DNA of 64,000 bases. It comes from Accumulibacter sp. (GTDB lineage Bacteria; Pseudomonadota; Gammaproteobacteria; Burkholderiales; Rhodocyclaceae). Positions 1 through 8,580 of the stretch are shown here, piece after piece (the stretch's first letter is position 1; each line of letters begins with the position of its first letter). The position numbers and the translations under genes are program-made. Location: NCBI RefSeq assembly GCF_023806625.1, contig NZ_JAMTDX010000008.1:154246-218245 (forward strand), read 5' to 3'. A model generated the notes under the pieces. It saw nothing but the letters and a program-made list of their open reading frames with translations, was not told the DNA's origin and did not search any database.

Positions 1-216
1 CTGACGCTGCCACGACTGGGCGAAGTCGACGCACGTATCGGCGTACAGGGCAGCCGGATCGTGCTTTCGCTGCTCTGCGCGAGCAGCGAGTCCCGCGAGA
101 TCCTCGTCGGCAGCGCGCCCTCCCTGCACGGACAGTTCGAGCAGGCCGGACTGGCGATCGTCTCGCTCGGCTTTGCCGGCCCCGATGATACCGGGCACGC
201 GGCACCGGCGGCCTGA
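1..216 (+). CDS. fliK: Flagellar hook-length control protein FliK, C-terminal end (partial)
   Basis: The window opens inside a reading frame that ends with TGA at 214-216, giving 71 residues. The pattern (LPRLGEVDARIGVQG, then a beta-rich stretch, then L-x-x-Q-F-E-Q-A-G-L) matches the C-terminal hook-length domain of FliK, which interacts with FlhB to switch the flagellar export apparatus from hook to filament substrates. Support comes from the FlhB-like gene immediately downstream and the flagellar brake gene after it. The N-terminal part is outside the window. The family call rests on a short segment, so it is moderately sure. Confidence 0.65.
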   Translation: MTLPRLGEVDARIGVQGSRIVLSLLCASSESREILVGSAPSLHGQFEQAGLAIVSLGFAGPDDTGHAAPAA

Positions 217-259
217 TGATCAACGCCCGGATGCGGCTGCCGCCAGCTCGGCTGCACTG

Positions 260-547
260 ATGCCTGAAAGACCGGTTGAGCCCCTGAAGAACGCCGTTGC
301 ACTGGCCTACGGCGAAGCTGACGCAGCCCCACGGGTCATCGCCAAGGGACGAGGGCTGCTTGCCGAACAGATCATCGCCCGTGCTCATGAACATGGGGTT
401 TATGTCCACGAATCACCCGAACTCGTCTCACTGCTCATGCAGGTCGACCTCGACCAGCGCATCCCGCCGCAACTCTATGTGGCGGTGGCCGAGTTGCTCG
501 CCTGGATCTACCGCCTCGAGAATGGCCAGACGCAGTCGCCGGCGTAG
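260..547 (+). CDS. FlhB C-terminal-domain-like protein (free-standing export switch domain)
   Basis: 95 residues that align to only the cytoplasmic C-terminal domain of FlhB/YscU export-switch proteins: NAVALAYGEADAAPRVIAKG near the N-terminus, then a helix, then VHESPELVSLL and IPPQLYVAVAELLAWIYRL. There are no membrane segments. Full-length FlhB autocleaves at an NPTH motif; here the matching position reads PLKNAVAL, so no cleavage site is visible. The ATG at 260 is chosen because it starts just before the conserved domain; a TTG at 173 would overlap fliK by 44 bp. Small FlhB homologues beside fliK are known in several bacteria and can partly replace the FlhB cytoplasmic domain. Confidence 0.75.
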   Translation: MPERPVEPLKNAVALAYGEADAAPRVIAKGRGLLAEQIIARAHEHGVYVHESPELVSLLMQVDLDQRIPPQLYVAVAELLAWIYRLENGQTQSPA

Positions 548-655
548 CCTGAGCGCGGGAAGCGGATCCTCTCCCCGCGCTCGACTCGGGCTGTCCATGA
601 CCGCTCGCCGGATTTTCCTCTACACTCTCGTCTGCAGCCGAATCCGGGAGTTTGA

Positions 656-1459
656 ATGGAAGAGACGGACCTCGCGGCACCAGAAGAACCGGTACCGGTC
701 GGTTTCGAGATCGAACGCCGCGACGATTACGGCCGCTACCTGATCCGCGCGCGAGCCGAAGTCGTCGCCATCCTGCGCCTGCTGGTTCAGCGAAAGTCGC
801 TGATCAGCGCCTATTTCAACGATCGCCGATCCTTTTTGCTGACCGCCATTCTGGAGGTCGACAGCCAGGCAGGCGAACTGATCATCGACTGCAGCCGCGA
901 CGCGAACATCAACCGGCAGGCTCTGCTGGCCGACAGGCTGACGATGACCACGACACTCGACAAGGTCAAGGTGCAGTTCGTCCTCGGTCGGCTCGACGAG
1001 ACGCAGAGCGGCGGGCTGCCCGCTTTCAAGGCAGCGATCCCCGCAGAGATGCTGAGGCTGCAGCGACGTGAACACTACCGGCTGACAACCCCGATCAGCC
1101 GGCCGGTGAAACTCCAGACGACGATCCGTCGCCCGGACGGCAGCGCGCTGGCCGCCGATGCGACCCTTCTCGACATCAGCGGCGGGGGTATCGGCCTGAT
1201 GGCCACCCCGCTGCTCGCCGGACTGATCGCCCGTGGTGCGGTGCTCGGCAACTGCAAGGTGACGTTGCCCGAGGAAGGCTTGCTGGTCGCCGACCTCGGC
1301 GTGCGCAACCGGATCGAGATGACCACCCGCGGTGGCGCGCGGTACGTGCGCCTCGGCTGCCAGTTCATCGGCCTGCCGGGGATCCGGATGAACATGGTCC
1401 AGCGCTACATCGCGCGCGTCGAACGCGAACGCAAGGCCAGACTCAGCGGCCTGGCCTAG
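656..1459 (+). CDS. ycgR: Flagellar brake protein YcgR (c-di-GMP-binding PilZ protein)
   Basis: 267 residues. Residues 15-125 match the YcgR N-terminal domain and 130-262 a PilZ domain. Both halves of the c-di-GMP site are visible: RxxxR at R138-R142 (QRREHYR) and DxSxxG at D173-G178 (DISGGG). When bound to c-di-GMP, YcgR binds the flagellar motor/switch and slows swimming. A GGGAG ribosome-binding site lies just before the ATG. Its place after fliK and the FlhB-like gene agrees with a flagellar role, and a diguanylate cyclase is encoded at about 25.8 kb. The 108 bp before the gene show no convincing promoter. Confidence 0.88.
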   Translation: MEETDLAAPEEPVPVGFEIERRDDYGRYLIRARAEVVAILRLLVQRKSLISAYFNDRRSFLLTAILEVDSQAGELIIDCSRDANINRQALLADRLTMTTTLDKVKVQFVLGRLDETQSGGLPAFKAAIPAEMLRLQRREHYRLTTPISRPVKLQTTIRRPDGSALAADATLLDISGGGIGLMATPLLAGLIARGAVLGNCKVTLPEEGLLVADLGVRNRIEMTTRGGARYVRLGCQFIGLPGIRMNMVQRYIARVERERKARLSGLA

Positions 1460-1479
1460 AGTCCAGCAAGGCCGGGGGC

Positions 1480-1848
1480 CTAGAAGCCGACCGCCAGCAG
1501 CGCCCAGGCGGCGATCACCGTCCCGACCAACGCCAGACCGTAACAGACCAGCTTGGCGCCCGTTCCGGCATGCACACCGACATCGTGCAGGCTGTGGAAA
1601 ATGCGGTGGGCCGCGTGCCAGAGAAACAGCGCGATGACCGCAAGGATGAACGCCTTGCCTGCCCAGTTCCTGGCGAAAGCGAGCACGTGCGCATAACTCA
1701 TGGTGTCCGCCGGCAAGAGCAGACCGAGAGGCACTGCCAGACCGGTGATGAACACGAGCATCGGTCCGATCAGCGCGGAGAGCATCCCTCCAGCCCCGAA
1801 GAGCGCCCAGAAGATCGGAGCGTTCGAGCGTTTCAGCGTCGGTTTCAT
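1480..1848 (-). CDS. frdD: Fumarate reductase membrane anchor subunit FrdD
   Basis: 122 residues with three hydrophobic segments (about 12-45, 60-83, 100-122) and the FrdD-like N-terminus [20 protein letters not shown]. It is the last gene of frdABCD. With FrdC it anchors the catalytic FrdAB dimer to the inner membrane and forms the quinol site. Length is close to the E. coli subunit (119 residues). The ATG at 1848 lies inside the end of frdC (overlap of 4 bp), which implies translational coupling. The type with two small anchor proteins is the E. coli-like, haem-free kind; no haem-ligand pattern was tested. Confidence 0.85.
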   Translation of the reverse strand: MKPTLKRSNAPIFWALFGAGGMLSALIGPMLVFITGLAVPLGLLLPADTMSYAHVLAFARNWAGKAFILAVIALFLWHAAHRIFHSLHDVGVHAGTGAKLVCYGLALVGTVIAAWALLAVGF

Positions 1849-2243
1849 CGGACCATCCCCCAGACCACACCGAGCAGGATCAGGCTGGCCACGACTGCCG
1901 CGGCGAGGCCTCCCCCGGTGATCACCCAGGCGGGCAACCGCTGCCCTTCGACGATCACCGGCGGCATCGTGCGCGGCATGATCTTGAACCAGGTGAAGCT
2001 GTGGTAAGCGAGCGCGGCGAGCGCGAAAAGGTGAAACCCGACATACCACGGATTCTTCAGCGCCGCGAGCCAGGCGTTCCATGCCGCCTCACCCTCGGCG
2101 AGACGGACCAGGCCGGCGAGCAGGATGCCCGCGTAGGCGGCGACGAACAGGGCGGTTCCCTCGTGAATCATGTACTCGACGAAATACGGATTCCTGCGCC
2201 ACCAGCCATCCATCGAGCGGACATAAGGACGACGCTTGCTCAC
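1845..2243 (-). CDS. frdC: Fumarate reductase membrane anchor subunit FrdC
   Basis: 132 residues, three membrane segments, beginning [15 protein letters not shown] as in FrdC (KRKPYVRPM in E. coli). The glutamate that E. coli needs for quinol oxidation (Glu29, in REGT) is kept as E28 in HEGT. The start chosen is the GTG at 2243, whose bases form a GTGA overlap with the frdB stop; longer in-frame starts upstream would run into frdB and have no homology. The protein pairs with FrdD to carry electrons between menaquinol or rhodoquinol and FrdB. Confidence 0.87.
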   Translation of the reverse strand: MSKRRPYVRSMDGWWRRNPYFVEYMIHEGTALFVAAYAGILLAGLVRLAEGEAAWNAWLAALKNPWYVGFHLFALAALAYHSFTWFKIMPRTMPPVIVEGQRLPAWVITGGGLAAAVVASLILLGVVWGMVR

Positions 2244-2995
2244 CTGGCACCTCCTTTCGGAGCGAGAAACCGGAGAAAATAGTCGATCGCGCTGTTGGTC
2301 TTGTTCTGGTTGACGGCGTTGGCCGGGTCCACGTGTTTGGGACAGACCTCCGAGCAATAGCCGACCGCCGTGCAGTTGAACACGCCGTCCTCGGAGTTGA
2401 CCAGTTCCATCCGTTCAGCCTTGCCGCCATCGCGCGAGTCGGCGTTGTAGCGGTGCAGCAGCGCCAGGGCCGCGGGGCCGACGAAGCGTGAATTGAGGCC
2501 GAACTGGGGACATGCCGCGTAACACAGCAAACAGTTGATGCACGAACTGAACTGCTCGTAGGCGCCGAGCTGCTCGGGCGTCTGCAGGTACTCACCCTCG
2601 GACAGCGTCCGAGCCTCCCTGGGGATGATGTACGGCTGGATGCTTTCGAGCTTCTCGATGAATCCCTCCATATTGACCACCAGATCGCGCTCGATCGGGA
2701 AATGCGCCAGCGCCTCGACGCGGACCCGCGCCGGATAGTAGTCACGAAGGAAGGTCTGGCACGACAGGCTCGGCACGCCGTTGATCATCATCCCGCAACT
2801 GCCACAGATGGCCATGCGGCACGACCAGCGGAAACTCAACGAGCCGTCGAGGTGGTCCTTGATGTACTGCACACCCTGGAGGACCGACATGTCGTCGGTG
2901 AACGGGATCTCGAAAACCTGTGCGTGCGGTTCCGTGTCGTTCTCTGGGTGATAGCGCAGCACTTCGATCTCGATAGTTTTCTGACCTTCAGCCAT
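2240..2995 (-). CDS. frdB: Fumarate reductase iron-sulfur subunit FrdB
   Basis: 251 residues. An N-terminal plant-type ferredoxin domain carries the [2Fe-2S] ligands in [16 protein letters not shown] and the downstream SLSCQT. The C-terminal domain carries [12 protein letters not shown] for [4Fe-4S] and [17 protein letters not shown] for [3Fe-4S]. It passes electrons from the membrane quinol site to FAD in FrdA. The ATG at 2995 overlaps the frdA stop by 8 bp and gives the [15 protein letters not shown] start typical of the family; 14 extra upstream residues in the open frame are antisense to nothing conserved and were dropped. Confidence 0.92.
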   Translation of the reverse strand: MAEGQKTIEIEVLRYHPENDTEPHAQVFEIPFTDDMSVLQGVQYIKDHLDGSLSFRWSCRMAICGSCGMMINGVPSLSCQTFLRDYYPARVRVEALAHFPIERDLVVNMEGFIEKLESIQPYIIPREARTLSEGEYLQTPEQLGAYEQFSSCINCLLCYAACPQFGLNSRFVGPAALALLHRYNADSRDGGKAERMELVNSEDGVFNCTAVGYCSEVCPKHVDPANAVNQNKTNSAIDYFLRFLAPKGGAR

Positions 2996-4772
2996 GGGAC
3001 GCCTTCCTTTCCTGCTCGGCCTGCTCGCCGGCAGCACCGTAGGCGCGGGTACCCGGCTGCGACCTGGTGATCCTCACGGAGCCGTAGTCGATTCGCGGCG
3101 GACCCCCAGCCACGTAATGTGCCTGTGAATGCTTGAGGAAATTGACGTCGTCGCGCTGCTCGAAGCCGTCGAGCCGCTGATGGGCGCCCCGCGACTCCCG
3201 CCGCTCCAGCGCCGAGCAGGCCATCGCCTGGGCGACGTCGAGCTGGTACTCGAGTTCGATGGCCAGCAGCCACTCGGTGTTCCAGACGCTCGACTGATCG
3301 TCGAGGCGGAGGTTCCGGAAACGCTGCTTGAGCTCTTCGAGCTTGTCGCAGGTCTGCTGCATGGTCGCCGCCAGACGATAGATCCCGCAACCATCTTCCA
3401 TCGTCTGCGCCATTTCCTTGCGCAATACCGCAATGCGCTCGTTGCCGCGGCCGAGTTTGAGTCCCTGGACGCGCCGCTCGACTGCCTGCGCCTGTCGGTT
3501 GAGGCTTGCCGAATTGCCCGCGGCAACTGACCGGGCGAATCGTGCCGCCTCGACTCCGGAGACCTTGCCGAAGACCAGCAGTTCCGAGAGCGAATTCGAC
3601 CCGAGCCGGTTGGCGCCGTGGATCCCGACACTCGAGCATTCGCCGGCGGCGTACAGACCGGGCAGCGGCGATGCACAGCGACCGTCGACGAGGATCCCGC
3701 CCATCGTGTAGTGCACCGCCGGGCGAACCGGAATCGGTGTGCGCGCCGGATCGATGCCGAGAAACTGCTCGGCGAGCTCGTAGATTTGTGGCAGACGCTC
3801 GCGCAGCTTGGCTTCGCCGAGGTGACGCAGGTCGAGATGGACGACCGACCCGTACTGCCCCTCTATCGTCCGGCCTTTCTGCTGCTCGTACCAGAACGCC
3901 TGGCTCAGGCGGTCGCGCGGCCCGAGTTCCATGAACTTGTTGCGCGGCTTCTCCTCGGCCGGACCGAGTCCGTAGTCCTGGAGATAGCGATAGCCGTCCT
4001 TGTTCACCAGAAAGCCACCCTCGCCGCGACAGGCTTCGGTAAACAGCAGACCGGTCCCCGGCATGCACGTGGGGTGATACTGGACGAACTCCATGTCGCG
4101 TAGCGGAACGCCGTGACGGTACGCAAGCGCCATGCCGTCACCGGTCACGACGCCACCATTGGTGTTCTCGCGGAAAACGCGGCCCGCCCCGCCTGTGGCG
4201 ATGACCACCGCTCGCCCCTCGATGCACAGCAGTTCACCGGAGGCGATCTCGATCGCCACGACCCCCTGGACACGACCGTCGTCAACCAGCAGATCGACGC
4301 AGAAATGCTCGTCGAATCGCTTGATCGAAGGGTATTTGATCGAGGTCTGGAACAGCGTGTGCAGCATGTGGAAGCCGGTCTTGTCGGCGGCGAACCAGGT
4401 GCGCTCGATCTTCATGCCACCGAAAGCGCGCACGTTGACCCGCCCGTCGGGCGTGCGGCTCCACGGGCAGCCCCAGTGCTCCAGCTGCGTCAGCTCTTCG
4501 CTGCAATGGGCGACGAAATAGTCGACGACGTCCTGCTCGCACAACCAGTCGCCACCATGAACCGTGTCGTTGAAATGGTACTCGAGGCTATCGCTGGCCT
4601 GCTTGACCCCCGCCGAACCCCCTTCGGCGGCGACCGTGTGGCTGCGCATCGGATAGACCTTGGATACCAGGGCGATCCGCAGCTCGGGATCGGCTTCGGC
4701 TACAGCGATGGCCGCTCGCAGGCCCGCGCCACCGCCACCGACGATGACGACATCAGCCCTGTAACTCTCCAT
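2988..4772 (-). CDS. frdA: Fumarate reductase flavoprotein subunit FrdA
   Basis: 594 residues. The N-terminus has the FAD dinucleotide-binding pattern [14 protein letters not shown], and [10 protein letters not shown] contains the histidine that carries covalent FAD (about His45). The capping and catalytic regions follow ([42 protein letters not shown]). It reduces fumarate to succinate at the cytoplasmic face of the membrane. It could run as succinate dehydrogenase, but the FrdC/FrdD-type anchors and the adjacent rhodoquinone gene point to fumarate reduction. It is the first gene of frdABCD; an 84-bp gap separates it from rquA upstream. Confidence 0.92.
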   Translation of the reverse strand: MESYRADVVIVGGGGAGLRAAIAVAEADPELRIALVSKVYPMRSHTVAAEGGSAGVKQASDSLEYHFNDTVHGGDWLCEQDVVDYFVAHCSEELTQLEHWGCPWSRTPDGRVNVRAFGGMKIERTWFAADKTGFHMLHTLFQTSIKYPSIKRFDEHFCVDLLVDDGRVQGVVAIEIASGELLCIEGRAVVIATGGAGRVFRENTNGGVVTGDGMALAYRHGVPLRDMEFVQYHPTCMPGTGLLFTEACRGEGGFLVNKDGYRYLQDYGLGPAEEKPRNKFMELGPRDRLSQAFWYEQQKGRTIEGQYGSVVHLDLRHLGEAKLRERLPQIYELAEQFLGIDPARTPIPVRPAVHYTMGGILVDGRCASPLPGLYAAGECSSVGIHGANRLGSNSLSELLVFGKVSGVEAARFARSVAAGNSASLNRQAQAVERRVQGLKLGRGNERIAVLRKEMAQTMEDGCGIYRLAATMQQTCDKLEELKQRFRNLRLDDQSSVWNTEWLLAIELEYQLDVAQAMACSALERRESRGAHQRLDGFEQRDDVNFLKHSQAHYVAGGPPRIDYGSVRITRSQPGTRAYGAAGEQAEQERKASHG

Positions 4773-4856
4773 GCTCGCTCCTTTCTCGGCCGGGCTCTCC
4801 GCCCGGCGCGGTCAACATCTGGAGTCCCGCAATTCCCGATCACGGAACCCGTCTGA

Positions 4857-5603
4857 CTATCGATCCACGCTTCGATCGACAACCCTGAGCGTCAACATCT
4901 GATACATCCCTCCGAAGAAGCTCTGCCTGCCGACCGTCTCGTAGCTGCCGTCCTGCGGCAACCAGGCCTCGACGTCTTCACTGAACAGATCCCTGGCGAA
5001 GGGCTCGAGCCGATCGAGGACCGGCTTCCAGAAGTAGCGAAGCGGGTTGAGACGACTCGGGGGAGCATAATCGACGATGGTCAGCGTCCCGCCGGGACGG
5101 ACGACCCTGAGCGCCTCGGTCAGCGTCTTCTCGCGGACCCCCTGCGGCTGCTCGTGCAGCAGGAAGAAGAGCAGCGCCCGGTCGAAACTTGCGTCGGCAA
5201 AGGTCAGCGCGGCCGAATCCATGCAATGCAGGCCGATCGGCGCATCGCTCGCCAACTTCGCCGACAGGTTGTCGAGCTGGATCGGCAGGATATCGACGAC
5301 TTCGAGCAGACCGCCCGGACCCACGCAATCGACGAGACGCTGGGTCAGATCTCCGTAGGCACAGGCGATCTGCAGTGTCCGCCCCGGCAGGTCGTGGCCG
5401 AACTCGTCGAGAACGGCGTTGCACAGGCGCCGGTAATTTCCCCAGAGAATCAGATTGACCAGCCACTGCCTCTCGAAAACGTGTACGGCTCGCGGATGGA
5501 CGTAAGCCCACCAGTAATGCGCCTGGAGATAGTGGGGCACAGCTGGCAGGCCCTCGTTGACGGCCACGCAGGTGACCGCAGTCTGGTCGACGCTGTTCTT
5601 CAT
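4857..5603 (-). CDS. rquA: Probable rhodoquinone biosynthesis methyltransferase-like protein RquA
   Basis: 248 residues of a class I SAM-methyltransferase fold: SAM motif I reads TLQIACAYGDLTQRL, then LLEVVDILPIQL, HCMDSAALTFADASFD and RVVRPGGTLTIVDYAPP. The N-terminal block HYWWAYVHPRAVHVFERQW followed by LVNLILWGN is, from memory of the family, typical of RquA, which converts ubiquinone into rhodoquinone. The gene sits directly upstream of frdABCD on the same strand, as expected since rhodoquinol is the low-potential donor for fumarate reductase. The ATG at 5603 is preferred because upstream in-frame sequence lies within tatD. A related methyltransferase (UbiE-type) is the main alternative. 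Confidence 0.78.
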   Translation of the reverse strand: MKNSVDQTAVTCVAVNEGLPAVPHYLQAHYWWAYVHPRAVHVFERQWLVNLILWGNYRRLCNAVLDEFGHDLPGRTLQIACAYGDLTQRLVDCVGPGGLLEVVDILPIQLDNLSAKLASDAPIGLHCMDSAALTFADASFDRALLFFLLHEQPQGVREKTLTEALRVVRPGGTLTIVDYAPPSRLNPLRYFWKPVLDRLEPFARDLFSEDVEAWLPQDGSYETVGRQSFFGGMYQMLTLRVVDRSVDR

Positions 5604-5625
5604 GATGGGGCCACACCCTACCCGA

Positions 5626-6414
5626 TCAGATCGGCAAACGCAACTCGGGCAGAACGGCGGCTGCGTTTGCCGAAGTGACGCGGGCCAGTTCCCCGGCCGG
5701 GATGCCGCGCAACCCGGCGAGCAGCGCGTTGATCCGTGGCAGCTGATCGGGCGTGTTGCGCGCCCCCGCGAGCCATTCGGGAGGCATGTCCGGCGAATCG
5801 GTCTCGAGGACGATCGCCTCCAGCGGAAGGGATGTGGCCAACTGCCGGATGCGCGTCGAGCGGGCATGGGTCACCCCCCCGCCGAAGCCGAGCCGGAAAC
5901 CGAGCCGGATCAGTTCGTCGGCCTGCTGCCGGCTACCGTTGAACGCATGCGCGATGCCTCCAGGCACCGGGATCCGGCGCAGGTGCGCGAGCACCAGATC
6001 GACGGCCCGGCGAACGTGCAGGAGCACGGGAAGCTGCGCCTGCCGAGCGATCTTGAGTTGCTCGACGAAGAAGTGCTCCTGTTTGGCCAGGTCGGGCTCG
6101 GCGACGAAGCGGTCGAGGCCGATCTCGCCGACAGCCACCGCAGGAAGCCGGCCGCCCCGGCTGTCGGCCAGCTGCTCGCGAAGCCGTTCGAGGTCGGCTT
6201 CGGCGGCCTGAGCGACGTACAGCGGGTGGATGCCGTAAGCCGGAAAGCAGCCGGGGAGATCCGCGCAGCAGGCGCGCACGGCGGCGAAACTCGCCCGGTC
6301 GACCGACGGAACGACGATTGCCGACACCCCGGCGTGCCGCGCCGCCTCGGCCACCCGCTGGCGATCCCCGGAGAACTCGGTGGCAGCGAGGTGGCAATGC
6401 GTGTCGACGAGCAA
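5626..6414 (-). CDS. TatD family metal-dependent hydrolase (DNase-like)
   Basis: 262 residues of the TatD metallo-hydrolase family (TIM barrel). Metal-ligand signatures are visible: DTHCHL at the start (H6xH8), GEIGLDRF with the metal-binding Glu near residue 96, LLHVRRA, IAHAFNGS, and ETDSPDMPP near the end. Family members are Mg-dependent 3'-5' DNases or RNases. The variant resembles YjjV/YcfH more than TatD itself. It lies between the enoyl-CoA hydratase gene and rquA with gaps of 6 and 22 bp, so it is probably co-transcribed; no functional link to the quinone genes is apparent. Confidence 0.85.
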   Translation of the reverse strand: MLVDTHCHLAATEFSGDRQRVAEAARHAGVSAIVVPSVDRASFAAVRACCADLPGCFPAYGIHPLYVAQAAEADLERLREQLADSRGGRLPAVAVGEIGLDRFVAEPDLAKQEHFFVEQLKIARQAQLPVLLHVRRAVDLVLAHLRRIPVPGGIAHAFNGSRQQADELIRLGFRLGFGGGVTHARSTRIRQLATSLPLEAIVLETDSPDMPPEWLAGARNTPDQLPRINALLAGLRGIPAGELARVTSANAAAVLPELRLPI

Positions 6415-6420
6415 GACCGT

Positions 6421-7215
6421 CTAGCCTCGCGCGTAGTTCGCCGGACGGCGCTCGAAGAAGGCGGCCAGGCCTTCACGGAAATCGGGCTCCGCACCACAGG
6501 CGGCAAAGGCGCGTTGCTCCGCATGCAGCTGTGCTTCGAGCGAAGCGGCCAGCGACTGGTTGAGCAGCGCCTTCGTCCGCGCCAGGGCACCTGCCGGGCC
6601 GGCAGCCATTCGCCGTGCCAGACTCAGCGTCTCCGAAGCCAGATCGGCCAGCGGAAGAACCCGGTTGACCAGACCGAGCTCGCGCGCCCTGATCGCGTCG
6701 AAACGCTCACCGAGCAACGCAATCTCCATCGCCTGCCTCAGCCCGACCTGCCGCGGCAGCGACCAGGTCGCGCCGCCATCCGGAGACAGCCCGATATTGC
6801 AGTAGGCGAGCGTGAAATAGGCGTTGTCAGCGGCGAGGACGAGGTCGCAGGCCATCATCAGCGACATGCCGAAGCCGGCAACGGCACCCTGTACCCCGGC
6901 GACCACCGGCTTGCCCATCCCCCTGAGGTTGAGAACCGACGCGTGGAGATCGGCCAGCATTCCCTCGAAGCGGGCCTGGCGCTGGTGCGGCGGCTGGGCA
7001 AGCTGTTCACGGAACCACTTCAGATCGCCGCCGGCCATGAAATGATCTCCGGCTCCGCGCAGCACGACGGCGCGGACCTGCGGATCGAAGGCAATTTTCG
7101 TCGTCAGCTCGCGCAACTGCTCGATCATCAGCAGGTTGAGCGCATTCAGCGACTCCGGGCGATTCAGCGTGAGGACGGCGACCTCGTCGCTGATCTCGAG
7201 AACGACAGTGCTCAT
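6421..7215 (-). CDS. Enoyl-CoA hydratase/isomerase family protein
   Basis: 264 residues of the crotonase fold: TLNRPESLNALN, the oxyanion-hole segment GAGDHFMAGGDLKWF, and VQGAVAGFGMSLMMACDL. The second acid/base position reads PDGGATW, with Asp where true hydratases usually carry Glu (EAG/PEG). This PDGG pattern occurs in isomerase-type members such as PaaG. The enzyme probably acts on a 2,3-unsaturated or epoxy acyl-CoA in fatty-acid or aromatic degradation; a phenylacetate-CoA ligase gene is 16 kb away but is not linked. The ATG at 7215 gives the usual N-terminus. Confidence 0.85.
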   Translation of the reverse strand: MSTVVLEISDEVAVLTLNRPESLNALNLLMIEQLRELTTKIAFDPQVRAVVLRGAGDHFMAGGDLKWFREQLAQPPHQRQARFEGMLADLHASVLNLRGMGKPVVAGVQGAVAGFGMSLMMACDLVLAADNAYFTLAYCNIGLSPDGGATWSLPRQVGLRQAMEIALLGERFDAIRARELGLVNRVLPLADLASETLSLARRMAAGPAGALARTKALLNQSLAASLEAQLHAEQRAFAACGAEPDFREGLAAFFERRPANYARG

Positions 7216-7242
7216 CGAATCTCCTTCGGCTCCGCGGCCGGG

Positions 7243-8508
7243 CTAAAGAAACCGGAAATCGGGTTCGGGTCGGCAACCACTGACGATGTCGGCGAGGGCC
7301 GCGCCCGAACCACAAGCCATCGTCCAGCCAAGCGTCCCGTGCCCCGTGTTGATGAACAGATCGGCCACCGGTGAGCGGCCGATCAACGGCACGTTCGACG
7401 GCGTCGCCGGGCGCAGCCCGCACCAGAAAAGCGCCTCGCCAGCCGGGCGCAGGTCCGGGAACAGCTCGTTGACCCTGCTGATCAGCGCTGCGCAGCGCAC
7501 GGCGTTGAGCTCGAGGTTGTAACCGTTGAACTCGGCTGTCCCGGCGACTCGCAAGCGCTGGCCGAGGCGCGAGATGACGATCTTGCGGCCGTCGTCGGTC
7601 AGACTGACCCGGGGCGCGACGCTCTGCGCAGTGAGCGGGATCGTCGCCGAATAGCCCTTGGCCGGATACACGGCCAGACGCAGGCCGAGCGGCCGCAGCA
7701 AGAGCGGCGTGTAACTGCCGAGCGCGGCTACGTACGCGTCGGCCGAGTGTACCTGGCCACCGGCGAGCACCCCGGTCATCCGCCCGGAGTCGGCGAGCAG
7801 CCGGTCGATCGCCAGCCCGAAGTGGAACTCGACGCCGCTCTCGACGCAGCGCTCGGCAAGTTGCCGCGTAAAACGATGCGCGTCGCCCGATTCGTCGGCC
7901 TCGGTGTAGTCGCCGCCGACCAGCAGACGCCGCGCTGCGACCAGCGCGGGTTCGATCGCCAGACATTCGTCGACACTCACCGTGCGTCGGTCGCAACCGA
8001 ACTCGCGCATCACCGCGGCAGCGCCGATCGCCGAGGAGAATTCGCGGCGATCGGTATAGACGTGGAGGATTCCCCGCCCGAGGTGGTCGTAGTCGAGCGC
8101 AAGCTCGGAGCGCAGTTCCTGGAGTTTCCGCCGGCTGTACAGCGCCAGCGCAACGATCTGGCGGACATTGTCGCGCGCCCGCTGCGCGGTGCACTCGCGC
8201 AGGAAACGCAGGCTCCAGTCGAACAGTGCCGGGTCCCAGCGGGCCCGAAAGAGCAACGGCGAGTCCTCGCGACGCATCCAGGCCAGGGCGCGCAGCGGAG
8301 TGTGCGGGTTGGCCCAGGGTTCGGCGTGCGAAACCGAAATCTGGCCACCGTTGGCAAAGCTGGTCTCCAGGGCGGCAGCCGGCTGCCGATCGATCACCGT
8401 CACCCGATGTCCGGCCCTGGCCAGATACCACGCGCTGCTGACGCCGACGACGCCGGCTCCTAGAACCAGGACCTTCAAGGCTTCAGCAGGCCGGCACGAA
8501 GACGGCAC
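7243..8508 (-). CDS. dadA: D-amino acid dehydrogenase small subunit
   Basis: 421 residues. FAD-binding GxGxxG is in VLVLGAGVVGVSSAWYL, and the chain follows the DadA/DAO family to the end (FANGGQISVSHAEPWANP, PAKGYSATIPL, RLRVAGTAEFNGYN, FWCGLRPATPSNVPLIG, TGHGTLGWTMACGSG). It oxidises D-amino acids such as D-alanine to 2-oxo acids and ammonia at the membrane, feeding electrons to quinone. The canonical protein starts at Lys-Val-Leu-Val-Leu; a TTG at 8478 gives exactly that N-terminus, while the ATG at 8508 adds ten residues, so the start is uncertain. Confidence 0.88.
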   Translation of the reverse strand: MPSSCRPAEALKVLVLGAGVVGVSSAWYLARAGHRVTVIDRQPAAALETSFANGGQISVSHAEPWANPHTPLRALAWMRREDSPLLFRARWDPALFDWSLRFLRECTAQRARDNVRQIVALALYSRRKLQELRSELALDYDHLGRGILHVYTDRREFSSAIGAAAVMREFGCDRRTVSVDECLAIEPALVAARRLLVGGDYTEADESGDAHRFTRQLAERCVESGVEFHFGLAIDRLLADSGRMTGVLAGGQVHSADAYVAALGSYTPLLLRPLGLRLAVYPAKGYSATIPLTAQSVAPRVSLTDDGRKIVISRLGQRLRVAGTAEFNGYNLELNAVRCAALISRVNELFPDLRPAGEALFWCGLRPATPSNVPLIGRSPVADLFINTGHGTLGWTMACGSGAALADIVSGCRPEPDFRFL

Positions 8509-8580
8509 CAGGCTGCGCAGCGCCGACCGGCGATCGCCCGCGAAACGACCCAGCGCGGCCAGTTGCGCAACCGTCGGCGA

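Noticed and set aside
620-1870. 416-codon minus-strand frame opposite ycgR
   Set aside because: Overlaps YcgR with intact PilZ motifs and shows only Arg/Ala/Gly-rich shadow composition.
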